Source: Vibrio gelatinilyticus (GTDB lineage Bacteria; Pseudomonadota; Gammaproteobacteria; Enterobacterales; Vibrionaceae). From it: 64,000 nt of DNA. This document shows positions 26,454 to 34,695 of this stretch, in pieces; position 1 is the first letter of the stretch, and each line of letters starts with the position of its first letter. Below the pieces are notes generated by a model. That model ran no database searches. It saw only the letters and a program-made list of their open reading frames with translations, and was not told the DNA's origin. The stretch spans positions 62,001 through 126,000 of the forward strand of contig NZ_JAJNNZ010000006.1 in NCBI RefSeq assembly GCF_022836845.1. The letters run 5' to 3'. The translations under genes and the position numbers were made by a program.

Positions 26454-26945
26454 ATGAACCCTCTCATCGCAATTTCCCTTACTACTGGTGTTCTTTCAGG
26501 GCTCTGGGGCTGGTTATCCATCTCGCTGGGCCTGTTGTCGTGGGCCGGGTTTCTTGGTTGTACCAGCTTTTTTGCTTCACCTAGTGATGGGCCCAAAGGC
26601 TTGGCGAAAAGCATGATGACTAATTTATCTGGTGTTGCATGGGCTCTGGTTATTATTAAGAGCAGTTCAATGTTTGACGCTGAAATTGTCGGCTATATTA
26701 TGACAGCGATTGTGTCCTTTATGATGTGTATTCAGGCGAAGCGAAGCTGGCTAGCGTACATTCCTGGAACGTTTATAGGCGCGTGCGCGACATTTGCGGC
26801 AAACGGTGATTGGCAAATCGTCGCCCCTTCACTGATGTTGGGTGGTTTGTTTGGCTTTAGCATGAAATCGAGCGGTTTGTGGTTAAGTGCGATGTTAAGC
26901 AATGCCAACACAGCATCAACGGTAAGCGAACCTTCCAACAGTTAA
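26454..26945 (+). CDS. DUF1097 inner-membrane protein (YcdZ-like)
   Basis: 163 residues from the ATG at 26454, chosen because E. coli YcdZ also starts MN directly before this hydrophobic segment; an in-frame ATG at 26442 is possible. It has about five membrane segments and strong family matches such as GLLSWAGFLGC, MCIQAK and PGTFIGACATFA. The function is unknown. A CRP-like site upstream suggests carbon control. Confidence 0.88.
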   Translation: MNPLIAISLTTGVLSGLWGWLSISLGLLSWAGFLGCTSFFASPSDGPKGLAKSMMTNLSGVAWALVIIKSSSMFDAEIVGYIMTAIVSFMMCIQAKRSWLAYIPGTFIGACATFAANGDWQIVAPSLMLGGLFGFSMKSSGLWLSAMLSNANTASTVSEPSNS

Positions 26946-26977
26946 ATGGCTTGAAATCGACAATCAATTTATTTGAT

Positions 26978-26998
26978 AGCACCGGAAAGGTGCTTTAA
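26978..26998. terminator. Short hairpin between DUF1097 and ybjD genes
   Basis: AGCACC pairs with GGTGCT around GGAAA, followed by TTTAA. It overlaps the ybjD stop codon. It is weak but well placed for a shared terminator. Confidence 0.5.
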
Positions 26999-28626
26999 GT
27001 ATTGCCATTGGCCATTGTAATGACGCGCTTCAAAATCCATCGGATCAATAACGGTACTTGCTCGACCCCTTGTTCTTCGCAATAGCCAACGATCGCAAGG
27101 GCGAGATCAGGCTTAGCAAATTTCTTTAGAACCCTTATTATTACTTTTTTAGGAGGAATAGGTTGGTCATGAGGGATTTTTACCAAGTCTTTAAAAAAGA
27201 GTTCGAACCCGTGAGCGTAGAGAAAATGCTCGATATCTCTATCTGGCAGTTCAGTTAAGTGATGTCTTGGGTGTTCGTTGCCTAGCTGATGCACAACCGT
27301 TGCCGCGTACTTTTTACCTGCTGCATCTCCGTCGGTAACAACGTGCCAATCTATCCCAAAGGTCTTAGCCACCTTGATAAGTGATTTTAATCCTGATTGT
27401 GCAAACTCTATGATTTGAACGCCCTCTGCCGCCAGATTATAACCACAAAGATTGGCGAGCTCATTAAAGAGCCAGACCTCAGTTTCTCCTTCGACCAATA
27501 ACCAGCAACGAGCGAATAATGCGCGAGAGCGGTGAAAACGAATATGAAAGCCAATTCGTCTTAGCTCGTCGTGAGATAAGTTTTTTGTAGAGAGGTTTGT
27601 AGCAATGGTTCGGTCAGATTGCCTTACCAAACGTCGAATAGACTGAATGGGCACTGCACTAAGCAAGTCACTGCTGTTCGTGGTGAGGATTTTTTGCATG
27701 GGCAACATTTGCAACAGGCTCCAGGCTCTAGATAGATGTGTCGGATGCAATCGACCTTCGGGGTCTTCTAATAGCAATATAGGTCTTGCACAACGACGTA
27801 AATCATTAGGGCCTTTTGCTTGCAAATAGGCATTCAATAGTCCGAGTAACAACAAGCGAGTTTGATGGTTTTTGGTTTCATCAATTACTTGGGTGAGATT
27901 TTGATCACCTTGTGGACGACTGTAAAAAATACCATCACGCAGTTGATTTGGAAGTGTTCTTGATTGGCTGCGAAAAGAAAAGTAGTGCTCAACTAATGCA
28001 CGCATAGCGTTTAAACTGGACTTCATTTCACCTTTGTTCACATGACCCGGTACGGCCAGCAGGCGACGGCAAGTATTGTTTATTCTTTTCTCGATATTTG
28101 AATTGACGCCATTTCCATTCTCAAAGGGGCGATTAAAACGCCTCGAGTCCCTCAGTCTAATCACCGGGTGTAAGCTCATGAGCTCTTGAGCCAATTTTTC
28201 AGAGTGATGCAATTTTAAAGGATTACCTTCAAGATCGAGAAAGGTGTAGCGAGTTATCGGTTCATACCCTTCGAGCGTAGCACTTATCCGGTAGTAAAAT
28301 CGATGATTGCCATACTCGTCTAATTGCCAAATGGGCTTTAGTTTGCGATAGCGGCCAGCATGTATTTCATTTTTCTCTGTTGTGACAAAGCTGAGAATGA
28401 TCTGAAGGTGACGAGATTGTGGGTGTGAAATAGAATGATCGACATGAAAATCGGTCATTAAAAATTGGTATGGAAAGCCATTTGATGGCAACACTACACT
28501 CAGCGCATCAAGCAAAGAAGACTTACCCCAAGTATTTTCTCCGATAAGGGTGGTGAGCTCATCAAAAGAGAGAGCTAAGCGTTTAATCCCCCGAAAACCA
28601 GAAACATCAATACGTTCAAGCTTCAT
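26995..28626 (-). CDS. ybjD: YbjD-type OLD family ATPase/nuclease
   Basis: 543 residues from the ATG at 28626, beside GGGGGG; the frame runs back to 28677. The N-terminal ABC-type ATPase has the YbjD form of Walker A, GENTWGKSSLLDAL; further on are the signature region and Walker B LLLEDPEGRLHP. The C-terminal third is a TOPRIM domain with LLVEGETE and VVTDGDAAGKKY, the metal-binding acidic residues of OLD nucleases. E. coli YbjD has this arrangement and length. No partner such as GajB is nearby, so a defence role is not supported by context. Confidence 0.9.
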   Translation of the reverse strand: MKLERIDVSGFRGIKRLALSFDELTTLIGENTWGKSSLLDALSVVLPSNGFPYQFLMTDFHVDHSISHPQSRHLQIILSFVTTEKNEIHAGRYRKLKPIWQLDEYGNHRFYYRISATLEGYEPITRYTFLDLEGNPLKLHHSEKLAQELMSLHPVIRLRDSRRFNRPFENGNGVNSNIEKRINNTCRRLLAVPGHVNKGEMKSSLNAMRALVEHYFSFRSQSRTLPNQLRDGIFYSRPQGDQNLTQVIDETKNHQTRLLLLGLLNAYLQAKGPNDLRRCARPILLLEDPEGRLHPTHLSRAWSLLQMLPMQKILTTNSSDLLSAVPIQSIRRLVRQSDRTIATNLSTKNLSHDELRRIGFHIRFHRSRALFARCWLLVEGETEVWLFNELANLCGYNLAAEGVQIIEFAQSGLKSLIKVAKTFGIDWHVVTDGDAAGKKYAATVVHQLGNEHPRHHLTELPDRDIEHFLYAHGFELFFKDLVKIPHDQPIPPKKVIIRVLKKFAKPDLALAIVGYCEEQGVEQVPLLIRWILKRVITMANGNT

Positions 28627-28864
28627 ATTGCCCCCCAATTTTGACGCAATACAGGATGTACACGTTAGAACGGCCAATAGTTCAATTATACGAAACTTTA
28701 AAAAAACGGAGCGAAATCAATCGTAATAACGATAAGAACCTCATAGATTATTGTGCCTATAACGAAACAAAACGTGATATATCTCTCTTAAAGACCTGTA
28801 TACTTCTCACTTGATTTCATCAAATTAATACAAATGTCATAAAACAGGGGCTAGGATAAAGGGA

Positions 28865-30616
28865 ATGAAACGAGAAGAAAATATGACAGAGAACAAAACA
28901 CTGACCATTACATTAGCCCATATCAATGATACCCATTCTTATTTTGAGCCGACTTCTTATCAATTCCGTATCGAGGTCGAAAACCAGGTATATTCTCCTT
29001 TCGTTAGTGTTGGCGGCTTTGCACGCTTAGCGTCACGTGCTCAACAATTGAAAGCCAATGCGTTGGCTAAAAATCAAGGTTTTCTGTTTCTTCATGCTGG
29101 AGACTGTTTCCAGGGCACACTATATTTCTCTCTGTTTAAAGGCAAAGCCAATGCTGAATTACTTAATGCACTAAGTATTGACGCTATGGCGCTGGGCAAT
29201 CATGAACTAGACATGGGTAATGATCCAGTTGGCCAGTTTGTGCGCCAGATTAATTTCCCTTTGTTGGCTGGGAACTGGGATTTAAGTAACGAGTATAAAG
29301 ACAAACTTAACCCATTGAGAAATTTGAATAACATCTACAGCTTTGATGATGAAACCCGAAGTGCAAAGTATATTGTCAGAGACATAGACGGAGAACGCAT
29401 TGCCATCTTTGGTCTATCACTTGATTTGATGGCAGATATTGCTAACCCAGATATAGATACACCTTTTGTCAATGCTCTAGAAACAGCGCGTAATACCATA
29501 GATAAGATACACCAAGAGGGTATCAATAAGATTATTCTTCTTAGTCACCTTGGTTATGAAGGCGACCTACGTCTTGCCGGTGAAGTGCAAGGTATTAGTG
29601 TAATCGTTGGCGGACATAGCCATGTATTGCAAGGGGATTTTTCTAAACTCGGTGTGACATCGCGCGACGTATATGGCGTTAGGGTTAATCAAACCGTTGT
29701 CGTACAGGCAGGTTATCATGCGTTAACATTAGGGCATTGTGAACTTACCTTTGATGAACATGGGATTGTGCAGCAATGTGAAGGTAAAAATGAAATCTTG
29801 ATTGGTCGCAGATTTTTTGTAGATGCTTCTTTATCGGAAACGGTAGAGGATCATATACGCCGTAACGTTTTAGCAACCATTCATAATCATGGGAATGTTG
29901 TTGTCTGCAAGAAAGATCCGTATATACAGTCAATTATTCAAAATAAATATCAGCCGAAAGTGCGTCAATTGCAAGCGCAACAAGTTGCTTTCTTAACCTC
30001 TCCAGCTAGGCATATTCGCATACCCGATGAGCAAGGTGGGAGCGTAATTGCCCCTTTGGTTGCGAAATCGTTCTATTATGCAATGGCCAATCGAGGTTAC
30101 GCCCCAGATTTTGCCATACACAATGCTGGTGGAGTCCGAAACTCGTTAAATGCAGGGCAAGTGTCACTGGCAGACATTGCAGGAAAAATATTGCCTTTTG
30201 CCGTTCCCATCGGTGTATACAAGATACAAGGTCATCACATTGCCACCATTTTAGAAGGGGCGATTAACAACGCCATTAGCAATGGCGTTGCTGGAACGGG
30301 CTCAGGGAGTTACCCCTATTGTTATCATTTGGACTTCAAGTACGACCGTCACGCCCCGTTGGGTTCTCGTATTTTAAATTTGAAAATAATGGGAGAGTTC
30401 GGTTGGGAGTTTGTGGTGAGCCATAGAGTTTATACGGGCACTTCAAGTGCTTACACCATGAAAGGTAAAGAAGGTTATGATGCTATCCTAAACATGCAGG
30501 ACGCAGGAGAAGTCACGGCATTGTCAATGGCTGATTGCTTTATCGAATTCTTAGCAGATAACCCTAAAACCTTCGAACAATCAGCTACCTACGAAAATGC
30601 GATGTTAATTCCATAG
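28865..30616 (+). CDS. Bifunctional metallophosphatase/5'-nucleotidase family enzyme, no signal peptide
   Basis: 583 residues. The N-terminal calcineurin-like domain keeps all metal motifs: HINDTHSYFEP, HAGDCFQGT, GNHELDMG, LSHLGYEGD and GGHSHVL. The C-terminal domain has the substrate motif HNAGGVRNSL and the Gly-rich GVAGTGSGSYPY region. Unlike periplasmic UshA-type enzymes, no signal peptide is present from either the ATG at 28865 (AGGATAAAGGG upstream) or the ATG at 28883, so it is probably cytoplasmic. The substrate is likely a nucleotide or related phosphoester but is not certain. Confidence 0.88.
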   Translation: MKREENMTENKTLTITLAHINDTHSYFEPTSYQFRIEVENQVYSPFVSVGGFARLASRAQQLKANALAKNQGFLFLHAGDCFQGTLYFSLFKGKANAELLNALSIDAMALGNHELDMGNDPVGQFVRQINFPLLAGNWDLSNEYKDKLNPLRNLNNIYSFDDETRSAKYIVRDIDGERIAIFGLSLDLMADIANPDIDTPFVNALETARNTIDKIHQEGINKIILLSHLGYEGDLRLAGEVQGISVIVGGHSHVLQGDFSKLGVTSRDVYGVRVNQTVVVQAGYHALTLGHCELTFDEHGIVQQCEGKNEILIGRRFFVDASLSETVEDHIRRNVLATIHNHGNVVVCKKDPYIQSIIQNKYQPKVRQLQAQQVAFLTSPARHIRIPDEQGGSVIAPLVAKSFYYAMANRGYAPDFAIHNAGGVRNSLNAGQVSLADIAGKILPFAVPIGVYKIQGHHIATILEGAINNAISNGVAGTGSGSYPYCYHLDFKYDRHAPLGSRILNLKIMGEFGWEFVVSHRVYTGTSSAYTMKGKEGYDAILNMQDAGEVTALSMADCFIEFLADNPKTFEQSATYENAMLIP

Positions 30617-30707
30617 TTTGGCGTAAGTTTTGCCGATTTATGAACTGTTCTCGATCTGGTAAGTCCACTTACGTAGACTTATACAATCAACAGTACAAGG
30701 AGTTAGC

Positions 30708-30806
30708 ATGTGGAATAAAGATTGGCTTGACATGCTCGTTGTCATTGGCTGGGTAGGTGCATGGTCAGTATTGGTGTATTTCGTGCCAATCGGAGGCGCA
30801 CTGTAG
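30708..30806 (+). CDS. 32-residue predicted membrane peptide
   Basis: The ORF has the strong ribosome site AAGGAGTT six bases before ATG. It encodes a Trp-rich hydrophobic peptide with one membrane segment (about residues 10-28, with VVIGWVGAWSVLVYFVPI). It is too small for standard ORF finders. I do not recognise it; single-helix accessory peptides of membrane complexes look similar. It lies about 90 bases after the nucleotidase-like gene. Confidence 0.55.
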   Translation: MWNKDWLDMLVVIGWVGAWSVLVYFVPIGGAL

Positions 30807-30915
30807 GCATTGTGGAATCACACTTACCTAATTTAAGTAAAATCGGTGCTCTGTGACAAAAGGAAAAGGCCGAGTACAACATAATCTCGGCCATTCCAGA
30901 CGCGCAAGCAAAGGC

Positions 30916-30978
30916 GTTCAAGTCACGGTAATTCTTTTACCGTACGGCTGTCAAATTTGACTCGCTATAAACTTGAAC
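30916..30978. other. Branched inverted-repeat structure in intergenic DNA
   Basis: An outer 8-base pairing GTTCAAGT/ACTTGAAC encloses two inner elements: ACGGTAA/TTACCGT with a five-base loop, and the 12-base palindrome GTCAAATTTGAC (30950-30961). It could be a small structured RNA or a regulator site. No known family recognised. Confidence 0.4.
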
Positions 30979-31086
30979 ATTTCTAACAAGCTTGTTGTTG
31001 TGCGGCTGAGTTAACAATTTCAAATGTTTGACTTGTTTTTTTATGTTCCTAGTAGTTAAGGAATCGTAACTGGCTCTATGAGTCGT

Positions 31087-32835
31087 CTACTGTCTTTGTA
31101 TTAGCAATAGCAATTCAATGACAGCGCACATCGATATCAGCAATGTACTAAGTTTCCAAAACAAAATCGGATTTGTGTTGATCAAGCCTGTTTCAGTGTA
31201 GGTTGAAATCAGCTGCTGATTTGGTTTGGCGATATCAATGAGAAATTCACTAAATACACTGTATCGACTTTTTTTATCGGTTGTACAAGCTCGTCTTATA
31301 GCAGCGTCAAACCACAAGGGGATATCCTCTCTGTGTGTTGGTAGCGGTGTATAATGCCATTTATGGTGACGTGCTCGCGTGAGAGACTGGCTATCGATGC
31401 TTTGATAAGGAAGTTCTCCTGTTAGCATCTCATAGGTTATAACTGCAATCGCATATAGGTCGGTCTGGTGTGAATAGTCGCTTTTTAATATAGCTTCTGG
31501 TGCCAAATAATTCGCCTCTCCTAGTGGTACGTTAACTCTACCGTTAAAGATACAGTCTTTATCGAGTGAAAAGGCCGCGCCATAATCAATGATCTTGATG
31601 CTACCATCATGTTGCAAAATGATGTTATCCGGTTTCAGGTCGCAATGAACGATATTTAAGCGTTGAAGAACCCTTACGGCTTTAACAATACTGGTGATAA
31701 TTTCCCTAACGGCGTTTAACGGTGGGTTTCTGTGATCGCGAATCCACTGCCTCAGTGTATAACCATCAGAAAATTCGTAAATGTTGTAGATGAATTTAGA
31801 CTTATCATTTTGTGGATAGTACTTCATTAGTTGCGGGTGATTTAATTGCGAAGCAACCCAACGTTCTCGAAGAAAATTGTTAATCGCGTCTGGATCTTCA
31901 GACAGACTTTCAGACAGAGTCTTTAACACTTTGATACTGTTGTTGGCCTTGTCGATAACTTTGTATACATGACTTCGCGTTCCATTATGAATCACATCTA
32001 ATACTTCGAATTGATCAATTTTATTGCCAATGTTTAGTGCTGGGGGAATATTTTGGTTGTTGAGTAGTGACAGGTAATCATTGTGGGAACGTAGCTCTAG
32101 ATGATCGACGCAAAGCAATAAAGAACTTAGATTGTCTTTGCTCTGTGCACTTAACGCTTTTTGTGCGAGATCTTGCCCTACAGCCTCGAAGGAATTTTCC
32201 CTTTTGGATAAACTCGCAGCAATGTCATTTGGATCTAGATTATCGTGAATACCATCGGTGGTGAGTAAAAACAGGTCGTTCGTCTCGAGTTTAATGGCTA
32301 GATAATCAACATCCAAGCGGCTATCTATCCCAAGAGCGCGTGTCAAATAATGGTGTGAGCCATAGGCTTTTCTTTGATGATCACGAGTAAGCAGCTGTAG
32401 TTTATCATCCCGATAGAGGTAAACCCTGCTATCTCCAACATGGAATATGTGTGCTGATGTTCCTTTAAACACGATACAACTGAATGTGCATATCAGTTGG
32501 TCGTGTAACATAGTCTGTTGGCTACCTTGGTAGTACAGCCAACTATTGAGTGCCGTTAATACCTTTGAAACAGAACGCTTAACTCCCCACGAGTCTGGCG
32601 TTGAGTAGTAGTCATTAATAAATTGCACAACAGCGGTTTGGCTTGCTTGTTGGCCCTGAGCGCTGCAACTGACGCCGTCAGCAATACAAGCGGCAATACC
32701 TTTGTTCTCTTTCTCTTTATTCGATGTGGGTGAGTAAACCAAGAAAGCATCTTGATTGATCTCTTTTGTTCCTGCACTAGAGTAGCCACCGTATGACACG
32801 CTGAGTTTATTGTTTGCAGTATAGATAGAGTCCAT
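31087..32835 (-). CDS. PP2C phosphatase-Ser/Thr kinase fusion of the nitrate assimilation operon
   Basis: 582 residues. Residues 10-240 are a PP2C phosphatase: NQDAF, ADGVS, HVGDSRVY, TTDGIHDN and KDNLSSL retain the metal-binding acidic residues. Residues 275-535 are a Hanks-type kinase with a degenerate Gly loop, Lys 305, HCDLKPDN (397-404, HCD for HRD), DYG (417-419, for DFG) and APE. A single membrane helix lies at about 556-578, anchoring the domains in the cytoplasm. It is the last gene of the nitrate/nitrite operon, 31 bases after the transporter. A similar gene neighbours the nas cluster of Pseudomonas. Control of transporter or reductase by phosphorylation is inference. Confidence 0.9.
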   Translation of the reverse strand: MDSIYTANNKLSVSYGGYSSAGTKEINQDAFLVYSPTSNKEKENKGIAACIADGVSCSAQGQQASQTAVVQFINDYYSTPDSWGVKRSVSKVLTALNSWLYYQGSQQTMLHDQLICTFSCIVFKGTSAHIFHVGDSRVYLYRDDKLQLLTRDHQRKAYGSHHYLTRALGIDSRLDVDYLAIKLETNDLFLLTTDGIHDNLDPNDIAASLSKRENSFEAVGQDLAQKALSAQSKDNLSSLLLCVDHLELRSHNDYLSLLNNQNIPPALNIGNKIDQFEVLDVIHNGTRSHVYKVIDKANNSIKVLKTLSESLSEDPDAINNFLRERWVASQLNHPQLMKYYPQNDKSKFIYNIYEFSDGYTLRQWIRDHRNPPLNAVREIITSIVKAVRVLQRLNIVHCDLKPDNIILQHDGSIKIIDYGAAFSLDKDCIFNGRVNVPLGEANYLAPEAILKSDYSHQTDLYAIAVITYEMLTGELPYQSIDSQSLTRARHHKWHYTPLPTHREDIPLWFDAAIRRACTTDKKSRYSVFSEFLIDIAKPNQQLISTYTETGLINTNPILFWKLSTLLISMCAVIELLLLIQRQ

Positions 32836-32866
32836 TAAACGCCTTCTTGGTTGTCTGAGTTACTGA

Positions 32867-34336
32867 TTATCTAGCGACATCAATAAGAGTTACACTTCCA
32901 TCGTCATTGACTTCGGCAATTTGTCCTTTTGGTTCTTCCATATAAAGCAGAGCAACGAAACCTACTACCGCAGTACCAGCAATAACAAAGAAGAACGTTT
33001 GGTAGTCTACGAAAGACAGTACAGTGAGATACACAACAGCCCCAACGTTACCGTAGGCACCCGTCATTCCTGCAATTTGTCCGGTCATACGTCTTTTAAT
33101 AAGAGGAACTGTTGCAAAGACAGCGCCTTCTCCGGCCTGCACAAAGAATGAACATAACATCGCTGCTGCAATCGCCAACCAAAGCGGCCATTCTGAGTTG
33201 ACTTGTCCCATCAATAGGTAACCTACTGCTAGTCCTGCCGTGAGAAATAACAACACAGACTTGCGGCCGAACTTGTCAGAGAGTAAGCCGCCACCAGGTC
33301 GCGACATCAAATTCATAAATGCGTAGGCAGAGGCGACCATTCCTGCAACGACAGGGCTGAGCTCGAACGTTTCTAAGAAAAACAGTGGCAACATAGAGAC
33401 TACAGCGAGCTCTGACCCAAATGTTGCAAAGTAAAGGATATTAAGAACAGCGACTTGCTTAAACTTGTATTGATGAATTTCGTCCACAGGTTGGCGGAAA
33501 ATTAATTTGTTTACTTTCCAAACCTGACTGACTTCATACAGGTATAAAGTGGCAAGGGCGATGTAAATGACGTTAACCACCAAGTCAGAAAGCATTCCTA
33601 CGCTTGATGGCGATAACTTCCAAGCCAGCAGAGCGAGTGCACCGTACATTGGAATTTTCATAGCCAACAGTAAAAAGAAGTCGCCTTTTGACGTCACTTC
33701 CATTGCGGTCAAGTGTTTAGGTCTAAAATAAGTAGCACCTTTTGGAGTATCTGACACATTGTTATAGAAGATCCAAGAGAATACTAAGCTCATCACACCT
33801 GTTATTGCGATTGCGTAGCGCCAGCCTTCATCGCCACCAAACATAAGCGCCAAAGTAGGCAGTGTAAATGCTGCAGCAGCAGAGCCAAAGTTACCCCAAC
33901 CACCATAAATACCTTCAGCCGTGCCCAGTTCGTTGTGAGGGAACCATTCGGACACTATGCGGATACCGATTACAAAACCAGCGCCAATGAATCCAAGTAA
34001 GAATCGAGAAATGGCTAATTGGATAAAAGATTCTGCGAATGCGAAAGCAAAACAGGGTAAAGAACATAATGCGAGTAAAGCACTGTAAACCACCCTAGGT
34101 CCAAAGCGATCCGTTAACGAACCTATTAAGACGCGCGCTGGTATGGTGAGGGCAACGTTAAGGATAAGAAGTGTTTTGACCTCTTGTGTGGTTAGGCCAA
34201 ACGTTGCTTTAACCATCTGTAATAGAGGAGCAAAGTTAAACCAAACGACGAAGGTGACAAAAAAAGCCATCCAACTAAGATGGAGTACTTTCATCTTTCC
34301 AGTGAAAGAAAATAAGGAGAATTTCCCACTATCCAT
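32867..34336 (-). CDS. NarK/NasA-family MFS nitrate/nitrite transporter
   Basis: 489 residues from the ATG at 34336 (AAGGATATTTACA upstream); the frame extends to 34390, but this start avoids overlap with nirD. About 12 membrane segments are seen, with the nitrate-porter signatures GFIGAGFVIGIRIVSEWFP and GGWGNFGSA and the MFS loop GSLTDRFGPR. It presumably imports nitrate for the reductase encoded divergently. It lies 19 bases after nirD and 31 bases before the kinase-phosphatase gene. Confidence 0.92.
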   Translation of the reverse strand: MDSGKFSLFSFTGKMKVLHLSWMAFFVTFVVWFNFAPLLQMVKATFGLTTQEVKTLLILNVALTIPARVLIGSLTDRFGPRVVYSALLALCSLPCFAFAFAESFIQLAISRFLLGFIGAGFVIGIRIVSEWFPHNELGTAEGIYGGWGNFGSAAAAFTLPTLALMFGGDEGWRYAIAITGVMSLVFSWIFYNNVSDTPKGATYFRPKHLTAMEVTSKGDFFLLLAMKIPMYGALALLAWKLSPSSVGMLSDLVVNVIYIALATLYLYEVSQVWKVNKLIFRQPVDEIHQYKFKQVAVLNILYFATFGSELAVVSMLPLFFLETFELSPVVAGMVASAYAFMNLMSRPGGGLLSDKFGRKSVLLFLTAGLAVGYLLMGQVNSEWPLWLAIAAAMLCSFFVQAGEGAVFATVPLIKRRMTGQIAGMTGAYGNVGAVVYLTVLSFVDYQTFFFVIAGTAVVGFVALLYMEEPKGQIAEVNDDGSVTLIDVAR

Positions 34337-34355
34337 TGTAAATATCCTTAAATAA

Positions 34356-34685
34356 TCAATGAGCCTGAACTTGAACAAGTGATTTTTCAATTCGAATAGG
34401 GAATGTGTCTAACTTCAACTTGTCGTTGTCGAGACATATACCCGTTCGAAGGCTGTATGCTTCCTTATACAATGGTGATGCAACGATAGGTTCACCCTGC
34501 GTTGAGCCCATAATACCACGCGATATCACGTTGGCTTGGCCAACGGGATCGTAGTTGGACGTCGCGTATATCGAACTTGTACGAGAACAATAAAATATGG
34601 CGACTTGCTGCGCTCCGACTTTGGCGCAAACCCCGGTTTGAGGTACCAAGTCTTTGATATGGCATACTGTTTTCCATTCACTCAT
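34356..34685 (-). CDS. nirD: Nitrite reductase (NADH) small subunit NirD
   Basis: 109 residues with the Rieske-like fold of NirD (CHIKDLVPQTGVCAKVGAQQ, NYDPVGQANVISRG, then SPLYKEAYSLRTG), which lacks the cluster ligands as in all NirD. It is the small subunit for NirB and follows nirB by ten bases. Confidence 0.95.
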   Translation of the reverse strand: MSEWKTVCHIKDLVPQTGVCAKVGAQQVAIFYCSRTSSIYATSNYDPVGQANVISRGIMGSTQGEPIVASPLYKEAYSLRTGICLDNDKLKLDTFPIRIEKSLVQVQAH

Positions 34686-34695
34686 ATGAGTCTCC

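Noticed and set aside
26995..28626. Gabija-like defence system
   Set aside because: The OLD protein matches the housekeeping YbjD type and no helicase partner is adjacent.
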